A program made the translations under genes and the position numbers. The notes below the pieces were generated by a model that saw only the letters and a program-made list of their open reading frames with translations, was not told the origin of the DNA and did not search any database. A DNA stretch of 64,000 nt. It comes from Burkholderiales bacterium. Lineage in GTDB: Bacteria > Pseudomonadota > Gammaproteobacteria > Burkholderiales > Burkholderiaceae_C. Below, piece after piece: positions 32,842 through 41,273 of this stretch (positions within the stretch are counted from its first letter, which is position 1; each line of letters starts with the position of its first letter). The stretch covers positions 1 through 64,000 of the forward strand of contig JAGWTR010000010.1 in assembly GCA_028868855.1 (NCBI GenBank). Reading direction: 5' to 3'.

Positions 32842-34705
32842 GCCTGACGGATGGGGCTTGCTTGAGCACCACCGGCGCATTGATGTCGGTGGCGACCTGG
32901 CGCACAAACTGCTGGTAGGCCTTGACGGCTTCGGGGGAGCAGACATTGCCGGGCGTGCGGTCGTCGAACACGCGCTGGACCGTCAAGCGCTGGCCCTTGA
33001 GCACATAACGGGCGCGATAGGACAGCACATCATGCTGGAGGGTGACCTCCTTGGGGATCGACACCACCTTGACGCCCTTGGGGAACTGGAAGGTGTAGTC
33101 CTCTTCCGAGCGGCCACCACCGCACAGGGTGTCCGCCGTTTCCTCCGGGGCCTTGTCGGCCTCGTTCACGAAGTTGACGATCGGGCTTTCGTTGTAGAGC
33201 AAAGGCTCGACCTTGAAGGCGCCGCCGCCCGGCAACGGGAAGAGTTTCTTCACCGTGAAGTTGGCGCGATAGCCGAAGGTGTCACGCACCTCTTTGGGAT
33301 CTTCCTTGGTGAAGACCCCCTGGCCCTGCCGATCGATGCCGCGAAAGAAGATGGTGACCATCTGGTCCTCGACCTCCTTGGGCACCGCCCGCAAACTGGC
33401 GCGCGAGTTCACCGCGTACAGGCCCTTCAAGGCCACCTTCACTTCGCCCGTGGCCGAGCCATCGGCACGCACCGTGACCATGGTTTTCATGCGCTGCTGA
33501 TTGCTGCCCACCGGCGGAACCGGCGTGCGTGCGCCGTCCTGGTAGCCGTCGACCCGCAGCACCGGCTTGTCGGCATCGGCCACGGGCAGCATGCCAAAGG
33601 GCGTGTCGTCCGAGGTCGTGTCCACATACAGGTCCAGGCTGGGGATGTAGTTGATGACGTGATCGAGCGCGGACGCCACCGGCACTTTGGGCAGGCGATA
33701 GGCATTGCCCGCATTGATCAGCGCCTGCGTGCTCGCAATCCCCTTGGCGGCCAGCAGGGCCTGCAAGAGCGTGGCGTGGTCTTTGCAATCGCCCACATAG
33801 TTGTCCAGCACGTACTCGGGATCGTGCGGCACCACATTGCCCAGACCAAGGCAGGGGCCCACGTGGCCCAGGGTGTCACTCACCCACCGCGATAAGGCGG
33901 CGGCCATCTCGCGCGGGGTCCTGAGGCCCTTGGTGAGGTCATCGGCCAGCTTTTGCACGCGCTCGCTCACCACCGCCTTGGCCTGGGCCTGCGTGCGGTA
34001 GGCCTTGGCGAGGTCGGCATAACTGCGAAAGGTCGAGAAGCTCAGGCCTGGATCCTGATCTCGGTCGACGACCGAGAAATCCTTGCGCTGGCTCGGCACC
34101 GGCTGCTTGTTGTCCCAGGCCCATTCGATGACCTTGCGGCCGTCTTTCTCGACGTTCTGCACCTCGCGCAGATCGGTGACCCGGTACTGCGTCCAGAGGG
34201 CGGCCGGTGCATCCACCTTGATGCGCACGTCGTCATAGGCGGTGGCCCGATCGAAGGTGTCCATGACCGAGAACTGCCCGGGGAACATGGGCTCGGCGCC
34301 GACCCGTCGGTAGGACAGGACCACCGTGTCCCCCACCGCCACGTCGGGGAAGGTCACGCTCAGGGTGCTGCGATCGCTTCCATCCTCGGCCTTTACCTGG
34401 ACATTGGCTGGCGGCGCATCGATGCGCCGCCCATCGCGCTTGCGGGTGTAGGCCTCGATCAGCTCGACCTTTTCAAGGCGGGTGCTGTAGTCCAGCGAGG
34501 TTTGTCGGGCCTGCGCCACGGCCTGCGGCTTGAGCACGGTCATGGCCCATTCGCGCTGTTGCGTGCTCGAACCGTCGTCCTTGAGCGTGTAGGTGGTGGC
34601 GTGGTGCACCGTGCGCGTGAGCAAGTCCGGCGCATCGGCGAGCGCCAGGCTCGATTGCAGGAGCACACACAGTGCAGCGACAGGCTGCCAGAGATGCAGT
34701 TTCAA
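32822..34705 (-). CDS. Exported DUF3857 / transglutaminase-like protein
   Basis: A 627-residue periplasmic protein. The signal peptide is about 1-23 (LLQSSLALADA). DUF3857 fills residues about 30-240 (DYSTRLEKVELIEAYTRKRDG, VAVGDTVVLSYRRVG). A transglutaminase-like domain follows, with Cys in YVGDCKDHATLLQALL, His in ALDHVINYIP and Asp in LYVDTTSDDTPFG. The triad looks complete, but members are often regarded as scaffolds or proteases rather than crosslinkers. The C-terminal part is beta-rich. The 3' end overlaps the flhC terminator. The role is unknown. Confidence 0.88.
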   Translation of the reverse strand: MKLHLWQPVAALCVLLQSSLALADAPDLLTRTVHHATTYTLKDDGSSTQQREWAMTVLKPQAVAQARQTSLDYSTRLEKVELIEAYTRKRDGRRIDAPPANVQVKAEDGSDRSTLSVTFPDVAVGDTVVLSYRRVGAEPMFPGQFSVMDTFDRATAYDDVRIKVDAPAALWTQYRVTDLREVQNVEKDGRKVIEWAWDNKQPVPSQRKDFSVVDRDQDPGLSFSTFRSYADLAKAYRTQAQAKAVVSERVQKLADDLTKGLRTPREMAAALSRWVSDTLGHVGPCLGLGNVVPHDPEYVLDNYVGDCKDHATLLQALLAAKGIASTQALINAGNAYRLPKVPVASALDHVINYIPSLDLYVDTTSDDTPFGMLPVADADKPVLRVDGYQDGARTPVPPVGSNQQRMKTMVTVRADGSATGEVKVALKGLYAVNSRASLRAVPKEVEDQMVTIFFRGIDRQGQGVFTKEDPKEVRDTFGYRANFTVKKLFPLPGGGAFKVEPLLYNESPIVNFVNEADKAPEETADTLCGGGRSEEDYTFQFPKGVKVVSIPKEVTLQHDVLSYRARYVLKGQRLTVQRVFDDRTPGNVCSPEAVKAYQQFVRQVATDINAPVVLKQAPSVRQKKTGP

Positions 34706-34781
34706 AGTCGATCCTTCAGCGTTCGATGGGATGAACGATCTTACCGACCAACTCGCACGCCGGGCATGGTGAAATAAGCCG

Positions 34782-35915
34782 ATGCAGCAGCCCCCTACCC
34801 CACCGACTTTCGTTCGCTACCCGGTCACCTTCACCGGCACGGGCCCGCAATACCGCCGGTTGTGGACCCGCAACACGCTGCTGCTCTTGCTCACCCTGGG
34901 GCTCTACTACCCGTGGGCCATGGTCAGCAAGTTCAAATATTTCTACAGCCACACCCTCATTGCGGGCCACCCCCTGGGCTATCACGCCAATGCCGCGCAA
35001 TTGTTTGCGGGCAATGTGATCGCCACCATCGTGCTCAACGCGGTGTACTACGGCATTTCCAAGACGGGGGATTACGCCGTGGTCGGCGCGGCCGCTCTGC
35101 AAATCCTGACGGCGGCCCTCACCCCCTTGCTGCTACAGGGCTTCTTGCAGTTCCAGCTCATGCACACCAGCTGGCGCGGCCAGCGCATGGGGCTCAATGC
35201 CAGCCCCGCCGACGCCTACAAGTCCATGGGCGCGCCCACGCTGGTCTACACCGTCTCGGGCATCGTGGCCGTGTGGGCGGTGTTGGCGGCGCAGGCCGGC
35301 CAGATCGAACGGGCCTGCTGGCTGGGTCTGGCGGGAACCGCCGGCCTGTGCATTGGCCTGCCTTTCCTGTACTACCGCTACAAATGTCACCAGCATCGCC
35401 ATGCCGTGTTCGGGCCCTTGCGCAACGAGCAGCCCTTGGCGTTCAATGCAGACTCCACGGTGTGGACGCGCACGGCCCTCATCGCCATCCTGGCGGTGTT
35501 CGGCCTGGTGCTGCCTCTGGCGGTGGCGCTGTCCAGCCAGACCGGGTTTGACATCCGCGATCTGGGGCGATTTTCGCGCCTGAGTCAGAGCCATGTCCTG
35601 TCCACACTGATGGTGGTGGGGCCGGTGCTGTTCATCGGCACGGCGCTCATGATGGCCCTGCCGTATCCTTACCTGAGCGTTCAACTGCAAAACCGCCTGT
35701 GGTCCCAAACGGGGCACCGCCAACTGCGGTTTGAAAGCCAGGTGCCCGTGGTGCCGCATTTGAAACTCACGGCCCGGCATTGGGGGCTCATCGTCTGCAC
35801 GTTGGGCCTTTATTACCCGCAGGCCCTCATCATTGAAACGCGGGCGCGGCTGCAGGCTGTTTCCGTGCTGATCATGGGCGATGTTGCCGACCTGCTGCCC
35901 GACCCGCCAAGTTAG
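34782..35915 (+). CDS. YjgN family (DUF898) inner-membrane protein
   Basis: A 377-residue integral membrane protein with about eight helices. Family landmarks are FTGTGPQYRRLWTRNTLLLL, LGLYYPWAMVSKFKYFYSHT, then a repeat-like block with FLYYRYKCHQHRH, and LGLYYPQALI near the end. The two YYPWA/YYPQA elements show the internal repeat of DUF898. The function is unknown. It is divergent from the DUF3857 gene with 76 bp between starts. Confidence 0.88.
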   Translation: MQQPPTPPTFVRYPVTFTGTGPQYRRLWTRNTLLLLLTLGLYYPWAMVSKFKYFYSHTLIAGHPLGYHANAAQLFAGNVIATIVLNAVYYGISKTGDYAVVGAAALQILTAALTPLLLQGFLQFQLMHTSWRGQRMGLNASPADAYKSMGAPTLVYTVSGIVAVWAVLAAQAGQIERACWLGLAGTAGLCIGLPFLYYRYKCHQHRHAVFGPLRNEQPLAFNADSTVWTRTALIAILAVFGLVLPLAVALSSQTGFDIRDLGRFSRLSQSHVLSTLMVVGPVLFIGTALMMALPYPYLSVQLQNRLWSQTGHRQLRFESQVPVVPHLKLTARHWGLIVCTLGLYYPQALIIETRARLQAVSVLIMGDVADLLPDPPS

Positions 35916-35983
35916 GGATACCGAAGGTTCAGGGGCGCGGGCACGATGCTTGCCACGGTCTTTGTGACACTTCAGGAGATGAT

Positions 35984-36268
35984 ATGAACAAGCTTTCCCT
36001 GGCCCTGCTCGTCCTGTTGGGCGCCTTCAGTGCTTATGCGCAGGCCGAACCCACGGGCGTCACCGAGTCCACCGACCCGGAAAAAATTTCCGCCATTGAG
36101 CAACACGCGCAAGAATTGCAAGCAAAACAGGCCAAAGCGCCGCTGCCCACCGAGGCCACCAGCGCTGGCAAGAAGAAGGCCCGCCATCATCGAAAGGCCC
36201 GCATGCATCAGGCCCAACCGGACATGCAGCCGGCGCCGGGCGCCAGCGCGCCCATGATGCAATATTAG
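35984..36268 (+). CDS. Small secreted basic protein
   Basis: A 94-residue protein with a good signal peptide (MNKLSLALLVLLGAFSAYAQA). The mature chain has an acidic helical first half (EKISAIEQHAQELQAKQ), a Lys/His-rich patch (GKKKARHHRKARMHQAQ) and a Pro/Met tail. The His/Met content could bind metal. AGGAGAT lies eight bases before the ATG. The last four bases overlap the pirin gene stop on the other strand. I do not recognise the family. Confidence 0.65.
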   Translation: MNKLSLALLVLLGAFSAYAQAEPTGVTESTDPEKISAIEQHAQELQAKQAKAPLPTEATSAGKKKARHHRKARMHQAQPDMQPAPGASAPMMQY

Positions 36269-37131
36269 GGTGCAGCGAATCGCCCGGCTCGGAAGTCTTC
36301 CACGGCCTGAAAGATTTCGTCCTGGCGGTTCATCACGAAGGGGCCGTACTGTGCAATCGGCTCCTTCAGCGGCTTGCCTGCGATCAGCAGGGCGCGGGTC
36401 GGCGTCTCGCTGCGCAGCAGCACGCCATCATGATCGGCGCCGTTCTGCAAAATCGCCATGCGTTGCGCAGGCACCTGCGTGTCACCCACCCGCAGTTCAC
36501 CCCGGTACACGTAGACAAAGGCGTTGTGCTCGGGCGGCAAGGCTTGCGCAAAACTCGCGCCCGCCGGCAGGTGCAGGTCCAGGTACAGCGGCTGAGTGGC
36601 CTGGCGCTGGACCGCGCCGCTCACACCATGGCTGGCGCCTGCGATCACGCGCACCGTCACGCCTTGCGGCGTGCTGAACTCGGGGATGTCACCGCTCTGG
36701 ATGTCGCGATACCAGGGCGCCATCATCTTGTCCTGCCCGGGCAAGTTCAGCCAAAGCTGAAAGCCTTCCATGCGCCCTTCTTCCTGTTCCGGCAGTTCGG
36801 AGTGGATCACGCCGCGTCCGGCGGTCATCCACTGCACCCCCCCGTTTTGCAGCAGGCCTTCGTGACCGGCGCTGTCGCGGTGGCGCATGCGCCCGGCGAT
36901 CATGTAGGTGATGGTCTCAAAGCCCCGGTGCGGGTGGTCGGGAAAGCCGCCGATGTAGTCCTGCGGGTTGTCGGTGCCAAAGGCATCGAGCATCAGGAAG
37001 GGGTCCAGCCGGCGCTGCAGTGGCTGCGTCAGCACCCGGGTTAGTTTGACCCCCGCCCCGTCCGAGGTGGCTTGACCGGTGATCAGGCGCTCCACTCCAC
37101 GGGGATGCGCAACAACGGTGGCGGTGGTCAT
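36265..37131 (-). CDS. Pirin family protein
   Basis: A 288-residue bicupin. The N-terminal cupin carries the metal site HPHRGFETITYMIAGRMRHRDS and GGVQWMTAGRGVIHSE, with the His and Glu residues used to bind iron in pirins. The C-terminal domain is reached by LPPEHNAFVYVYRGE. Some bacterial pirins have quercetin 2,3-dioxygenase activity or redox-sensing roles; the substrate here is unknown. It lies 27 bp downstream of azoR and is likely co-transcribed, giving a quinone/flavonoid detoxification unit. Confidence 0.92.
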   Translation of the reverse strand: MTTATVVAHPRGVERLITGQATSDGAGVKLTRVLTQPLQRRLDPFLMLDAFGTDNPQDYIGGFPDHPHRGFETITYMIAGRMRHRDSAGHEGLLQNGGVQWMTAGRGVIHSELPEQEEGRMEGFQLWLNLPGQDKMMAPWYRDIQSGDIPEFSTPQGVTVRVIAGASHGVSGAVQRQATQPLYLDLHLPAGASFAQALPPEHNAFVYVYRGELRVGDTQVPAQRMAILQNGADHDGVLLRSETPTRALLIAGKPLKEPIAQYGPFVMNRQDEIFQAVEDFRAGRFAAP

Positions 37132-37158
37132 GGTGAACTCCTTGCGTGAGAGGCTGCC

Positions 37159-37761
37159 TCAGGCGGGCAGGGCCGCTTCGATCTGGGCCTGGGCCGAGGC
37201 GAAAGCCGCTTGTTCGGCGTCGGCGCCCATGGCCAGGCCTTCGGCGTACACAAATTGCACGTCGCTCATGCCCAAGAAGTTGAACACCGTCGTCAGGTAG
37301 GGAACCTGGCTGTCGGCCGGCGTGTTGCGGTACTGGCCACCACGGGTCAGGGCCACATAGACCTTCTTGTTCTTGAGCAGGCCTTCGGGACCCTTGTCGG
37401 TGTATTGAAAAGTGACCTTGGCGCGCGAGATCGCGTCAATCCAGTTCTTCAATTGTGCGGGCACCCCGAAGTTGTACATCGGCACGCCCAGCACCACCAC
37501 GTCGGCGGCCTGGATTTCAGCGATCAGCGCATCATCAATGGCGACTCGGGCGGCCTGTTCGGGGCTGCGCTGCTCGGCCGGGGTGAACAGGGCTTGCAGG
37601 GCGGCTTCGTCGAGTTCGCGCAAGGGCGCACGACCCAAGTCGCGCACGGTCAGCTGGGCGGCGGCTTGGGCCCCGCGCAGGCGCTCGACAATGGACGTGG
37701 CCAGGCGGCTGGAATGTGAGGCGTCAGCGCGTGAGCTGGAATTGATCTGGAGGATGTTCAT
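37159..37761 (-). CDS. azoR: FMN-dependent NADH:quinone/azo oxidoreductase AzoR
   Basis: A 200-residue flavodoxin-fold enzyme. FMN-binding landmarks are [16 protein letters not shown] near the N-terminus and [20 protein letters not shown] (two phosphate and ring contacts), followed by TRGGQY. It reduces quinones and azo dyes with NADH in the cytosol. It is the first gene of a unit with pirin. A LysR gene lies divergently upstream, the common arrangement for LysR control of azoR. Confidence 0.94.
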   Translation of the reverse strand: MNILQINSSSRADASHSSRLATSIVERLRGAQAAAQLTVRDLGRAPLRELDEAALQALFTPAEQRSPEQAARVAIDDALIAEIQAADVVVLGVPMYNFGVPAQLKNWIDAISRAKVTFQYTDKGPEGLLKNKKVYVALTRGGQYRNTPADSQVPYLTTVFNFLGMSDVQFVYAEGLAMGADAEQAAFASAQAQIEAALPA

Positions 37762-37843
37762 GGAGACTCCGGTGTCAGGTTCGGTTTCGATGGACTCAGT
37801 TTATTTATCCCGCCAGAAATCCGGAAGTCGCGAAAATCGATAA

Positions 37844-37867
37844 CATTGTTCCACCTGAAGAACAATG
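37844..37867. promoter_or_regulatory. LysR-type dyad CATTGTTC-N8-GAACAATG between azoR and its regulator
   Basis: A perfect eight-base inverted repeat with an eight-base spacer contains the T-N11-A core of LysR-family sites. It lies 83 bp from the azoR start and 19 bp before the preferred LysR start (37886), overlapping the alternative ATG at 37865, as expected for autorepression. Confidence 0.65.
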
Positions 37868-37885
37868 GTGGCGCCCTTGAAGCCG

Positions 37886-38818
37886 ATGCACATTGAACCC
37901 AATGACCTGTTGCTGTTTGCCCGCGTGGTGGGCGAGGGCAGTTTCAGCCGCGCCGCCGAACGCCTGGGGCTGCCCAAATCGACCGTGTCGCGGCGCATCT
38001 CGGGGCTGGAGACGCAACTGGGTGAGCGCCTGCTGCTGCGCACCACCCGCAAGCTCACGGTCACCGATTTTGGTCACGGGGTGCTTGAGCATGCCCGTCA
38101 GGTGGTCATCGAGGTGGACGCAGCGGCCGCGCTGGCCCAGCACCGCCAGATCGAGCCCAGCGGGCGCCTGCGCCTGTCCATGCCCTCGGATTTCGCCAAC
38201 CTGGTGCTGGGGTCGCTGTTGGCCGACTTCATCGCTCGCCATCCGGCCATTGAGCTGGAAGTGGACCTGTCGCCGCGCCGGGTCGACCTGATCGGCGAGA
38301 ACTTCGACCTGGCCATCCGCATGGGCGAGCTGGCGGACGACGCCTCGCTGGCGGCGCGTCGGCTGGCGGTGTTTTCAGCCGGGGTCTACGCCTCGCCCCA
38401 CTACCTGACACACCGGGGGGTGCCGTCCGAACCCGAGGCGCTGATCGAGCACGACGCGCTGCACCTGCTGCAGCGCAGCGGCGAGCCCGCGCCTTGGGTG
38501 TTTCGCCGGGGCGAGCAACGCTGGCAGGGCCTCCCGCCGGGCCGCGCCACGGCCAATTCGCCGGAGCTGCTGATGCGCCTGGCGCGTGCGGGCGCCGGCA
38601 TCACCGTGTTGAGCGACCACTTTGCCGCGCCCTATGTGCGCAGTGGCGAGCTGGTCCCTTTGCTGCTCGACTGGAAGCTGCCCGCCACGCCCGCTTGGGC
38701 GGTGTTCCCCGGGCGACGGCTCATGCCCGCGCGCACCCGGGTCTTGCTGGACGCCTTGCAGGCCGAGTTTTCGGGACCCGAGTGCCAGCAAGCGCTGGGG
38801 CCCTTGAAGGCAGGCTAG
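37886..38818 (+). CDS. LysR-family transcriptional regulator
   Basis: A 310-residue regulator. The winged HTH is at about 5-62 (LLLFARVVGEGSFSRAAERLGLPKSTVSRRI, in two pieces), and the effector domain at 90-300 (SGRLRLSMPSDFAN, GENFDLAIRMGEL). It likely controls the divergent azoR-pirin unit in response to a quinone or electrophile. The start at 37886 (MHIEPNDLL) leaves the dyad operator in the leader; a start at 37865 is also possible. Its last four bases overlap the next convergent gene. Confidence 0.92.
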   Translation: MHIEPNDLLLFARVVGEGSFSRAAERLGLPKSTVSRRISGLETQLGERLLLRTTRKLTVTDFGHGVLEHARQVVIEVDAAAALAQHRQIEPSGRLRLSMPSDFANLVLGSLLADFIARHPAIELEVDLSPRRVDLIGENFDLAIRMGELADDASLAARRLAVFSAGVYASPHYLTHRGVPSEPEALIEHDALHLLQRSGEPAPWVFRRGEQRWQGLPPGRATANSPELLMRLARAGAGITVLSDHFAAPYVRSGELVPLLLDWKLPATPAWAVFPGRRLMPARTRVLLDALQAEFSGPECQQALGPLKAG

Positions 38819-39909
38819 ATCGGCAGGGCCGGCCCTTCACGCCCGAGCACCGCCAGTGCGCCGCAGCCGCGTGTCTCGTACAGGTCCACCCGGTCCACCT
38901 GCGGCAAGACCGCGCGGGCCTGCTGCAAGATCCAGTGCGCCACGCTGGCGGTGTCGCAGTCGGCCAGGTCCGCGATTTCCTGCAAGGGCTGGTGGTCCAG
39001 CCTTTTGAAGATCGGGGTGAACAAGTCCTTCACATCGCCAAAGTCCACCGTCCAGCCCATCACCGCATCGAGCGGCGCCGACAGGTGCAGGCGCAAGGTG
39101 TAGGTGTGGCCATGGACATGGCTGAGCGGGTCGGACTCAGGCGCGCGCTTGAGCAGCAGCGCGCTGTCCAGCGTCATCTCCTTCCAGATGCGGTAGTCGC
39201 TCCCATTGAAGTTGGCGCCACACGAGCCGGTCTCGTAGACCGTCACCCAGGACAGCTCGGGCAACACGCCCTTCAGGCGCTGCCACAACCAGCCCGCGAT
39301 GACCTCGCTGGTCGGGTTGCTCAGGCCCTCGATGTCATTGAGGTACTTCTGGTGGAACTGGTAGTGGAAGGGCGTCCAGACCTCGTCCAGGTGGTCGTAG
39401 TCGATGCTGATGTCGCGCCCGCCAGCGTCTTGATTGGCGTGCAGGATCACCTCGAAACCATGGCCATGCAGGCGCCCGCACTTGTGCCCCAAGGGCACAT
39501 TGGGCAGCTGATGGGCCGACTGAAATCGATAGCGCCGCCAGACATGGGCGTGGTCGTGCCGATCCAGGTCCACGCCTTGGTCCGCCGTGCTTTGAATGCC
39601 CACCTGCTCCAGGCCAGGCACATCGAGCTGATCGCGCAACCAGCGGGCGATGTTTTCATCGGTGGGCGAGGCCAGCACCTCGTTCAACAGGCGGTAATCC
39701 AGCACGCGGGTGCAGGCGTCCAGTTTTTGCCCCAAAGCCTGCACCTCGCCTCCCGCAAAGGGGGCCCAGCCGAGCGGCAAATCCGCACGGATCTTGGCCA
39801 CGAAGCTGTGCCCGTGAAGCCGTTGCCCCCGGTGCCCTTGCGGCAGCACGCCCACTTGGCGGGCCGATTCGAATCCGCACGATGCGGTGTGTAGGGTGAT
39901 CGTTGTCAT
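38815..39909 (-). CDS. Triple-domain 6-pyruvoyl-tetrahydropterin synthase-like (QueD-like) protein
   Basis: A 364-residue protein containing three consecutive QueD/PTPS-like domains of about 120 residues each; ordinary QueD has one. The middle domain has a full zinc and catalytic set: FQSAHQLP, HKCGRLHGHGF and YETGSC. Domain 1 (FESARQVG, HRGQRLHGHSF) has lost the first zinc His and the catalytic Cys. Domain 3 (HVHGHTYTLRL, LDHQPLQEIADL, YETRGC) lacks the first His and the Cys before HGH. QueD makes 6-carboxytetrahydropterin in queuosine biosynthesis. Only the middle domain should be active; the outer two may fill the oligomer. No other que genes are nearby. The OsmC gene follows upstream by 48 bp on the same strand. 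Confidence 0.82.
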   Translation of the reverse strand: MTTITLHTASCGFESARQVGVLPQGHRGQRLHGHSFVAKIRADLPLGWAPFAGGEVQALGQKLDACTRVLDYRLLNEVLASPTDENIARWLRDQLDVPGLEQVGIQSTADQGVDLDRHDHAHVWRRYRFQSAHQLPNVPLGHKCGRLHGHGFEVILHANQDAGGRDISIDYDHLDEVWTPFHYQFHQKYLNDIEGLSNPTSEVIAGWLWQRLKGVLPELSWVTVYETGSCGANFNGSDYRIWKEMTLDSALLLKRAPESDPLSHVHGHTYTLRLHLSAPLDAVMGWTVDFGDVKDLFTPIFKRLDHQPLQEIADLADCDTASVAHWILQQARAVLPQVDRVDLYETRGCGALAVLGREGPALPI

Positions 39910-39957
39910 GGGGTGGACAATACAAGAAACTCAATCACCCGGCGCAAACGCCCTGCC

Positions 39958-40404
39958 TTACTTAAGCACGGTGCCCGTGGCATCGCGCACCTCGACCTTG
40001 ATCGGGATGCCTTGCCCCACGCTTTGGGTGACGGTGCAAAACGCCTCGAACTGAGCCAGCACCCGATCCAGGTGCTCCAGCGCCCCGGCGGCCACGCCCA
40101 GTTGCAGGCGCGCCGTCATGGACAGCACCCGCACGCGGCCTTCGGCATTGCGCCCCACCTCGGCCTGCACCTCGCAGCGGATCGGCTCGGGCGCCTGCTT
40201 GAACTTGCGCAAGGCAAACAACAGCGAGTCCGACAGGCAATTGCCCACCGCCGCCGCCAGCAGCTGCACCGGCGAGGGCCCCCGGCCTTGGCCCAAGGGG
40301 GTCGGCTCGTCGCAAAGCAGCCCCGGAACCTCGTCGCCAAACTCGACGCGGAACTGGTAATCGTGCTGCTGCGTCAGCGAGACAAGAACGGTTTGCTCAG
40401 ACAT
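39958..40404 (-). CDS. OsmC family peroxiredoxin-like protein
   Basis: A 148-residue OsmC/Ohr-fold protein. The catalytic Cys pair is present: one in AAVGNCLSDSLLFAL and one in FEAFCTVTQSV. Arg/Glu residues that activate the Cys lie in the N-terminal strand part. It reduces organic hydroperoxides or handles persulfides. It is divergent from the ArsR regulator, with an AT-rich dyad between them, and precedes the QueD-like gene on the same strand. Confidence 0.9.
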   Translation of the reverse strand: MSEQTVLVSLTQQHDYQFRVEFGDEVPGLLCDEPTPLGQGRGPSPVQLLAAAVGNCLSDSLLFALRKFKQAPEPIRCEVQAEVGRNAEGRVRVLSMTARLQLGVAAGALEHLDRVLAQFEAFCTVTQSVGQGIPIKVEVRDATGTVLK

Positions 40405-40451
40405 GGTCGGGCTCCTTGTGAAACATTCAAAACCTTCGCCGGGATGGCAAG

Positions 40452-40500
40452 GTGTTCACTCTATTGACAAACAATATATGTGTCAACATAATGATTGCCA
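40452..40500. promoter_or_regulatory. AT-rich imperfect dyad between osmC-like and arsR-like genes
   Basis: The span CAATATATGTGTCAACATA with following ATGATTG is the most AT-rich part of the divergent region and forms an imperfect inverted repeat. ArsR/BigR-type repressors bind such AT-rich dyads overlapping their own promoters. The exact half sites are uncertain. Confidence 0.4.
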
Positions 40501-40823
40501 TGCCCGCGATTGACTTGCCATCCACCCACCTTGAGGCCTTGCAAGCTTCGGCTGAAAAGGCCTGCGCCTTGCTCAAGGTGCTGGCCCACACCGATCGCCT
40601 GATTTTGCTGTGCCGCCTCGCCCAGGGTGAGTTCTGTGTCAGTGAGCTGGAGGCCGATCTTGGCATCCGTCAGCCCACCTTGTCCCAGCAACTTGGGGTG
40701 CTCAGGCAAGAGGGGCTGGTGGACACGCGGCGCGACGGCAAACACATTTACTACCGCATGATCAGCGCCGATGCCGTCGCCGTGATGCAGGTGTTGCACA
40801 GCCGGATCTGCGGCTTGGCTTGA
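40491..40823 (+). CDS. ArsR-family repressor, BigR/SqrR-like sulfide sensor
   Basis: A 110-residue winged-HTH protein: LKVLAHTDRLILLCRLAQGE, then LEADLGIRQPTLSQQLGVLRQEGLV and RDGKHIYYRM. Two Cys residues match the BigR/SqrR persulfide-sensing pair: one in LILLCRLAQG and one near the end in HSRICGLA; a third in EFCVSEL is extra. In BigR, formation of a tetrasulfide link releases DNA. It overlaps or abuts the DUF442 gene downstream, the usual BigR target, which supports this reading. The start (40491 or 40500) is uncertain. Confidence 0.85.
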   Translation: MIAMPAIDLPSTHLEALQASAEKACALLKVLAHTDRLILLCRLAQGEFCVSELEADLGIRQPTLSQQLGVLRQEGLVDTRRDGKHIYYRMISADAVAVMQVLHSRICGLA

Positions 40824-40843
40824 TTTTGATTCCACTGGAGACC

Positions 40844-41212
40844 ATGATGACCTTGAGCGTTCCCACCACGTCCCTGTGCCCTGAGTTCACGGTGTGCGGC
40901 CAGATTTCGGTGGCCGATGTGGCGGTACTGGCCCGTCAGGGCTACCGCAGCATCATCAACAACCGCCCGGACGGTGAGGGCGGCCCAGACCAGCCCAGCA
41001 GTGCTCAGATCCAGGCCGCCGCCGAAGCCTTGGGCCTGCGTTATGTGCACTTTCCGGTGCCCAACCTGATGATCAGCCAGGCACAACTGGACGAATACCA
41101 ACGCACTTGCGCCGACCTGCCACACCCCATGGTGGCCTTCTGTCGATCCGGTGGCCGTGCCAGCGCCCTGTTCCAGGGCTGCGGTGGGCAAGTGGGTCGT
41201 TGCGGGGGTTAA
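40844..41212 (+). CDS. TIGR01244 / DUF442 sulfur-transferase or phosphatase-like protein
   Basis: A 122-residue protein matching the N-terminal domain of Blh: FTVCGQISVADVAVLARQGY, SIINNRPDGE and the P-loop FCRSGGRAS (C-X5-R). This fold acts as a protein phosphatase-like or rhodanese-like sulfurtransferase in sulfide detoxification. It is co-transcribed with the BigR-like gene. The last 13 residues (GCGGQVGRCGG region) look wrong for the family; shifting one base near 41178 reads AAVGKWVVAGVK to a stop at 41216, suggesting a one-base insertion in the sequence or gene. Confidence 0.78.
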   Translation: MMTLSVPTTSLCPEFTVCGQISVADVAVLARQGYRSIINNRPDGEGGPDQPSSAQIQAAAEALGLRYVHFPVPNLMISQAQLDEYQRTCADLPHPMVAFCRSGGRASALFQGCGGQVGRCGG

Positions 41213-41273
41213 GTAACGCGACGCGATCAACAGGCCTTACGATGGGTGTCCTACAAGCCAACTGGACAACACC

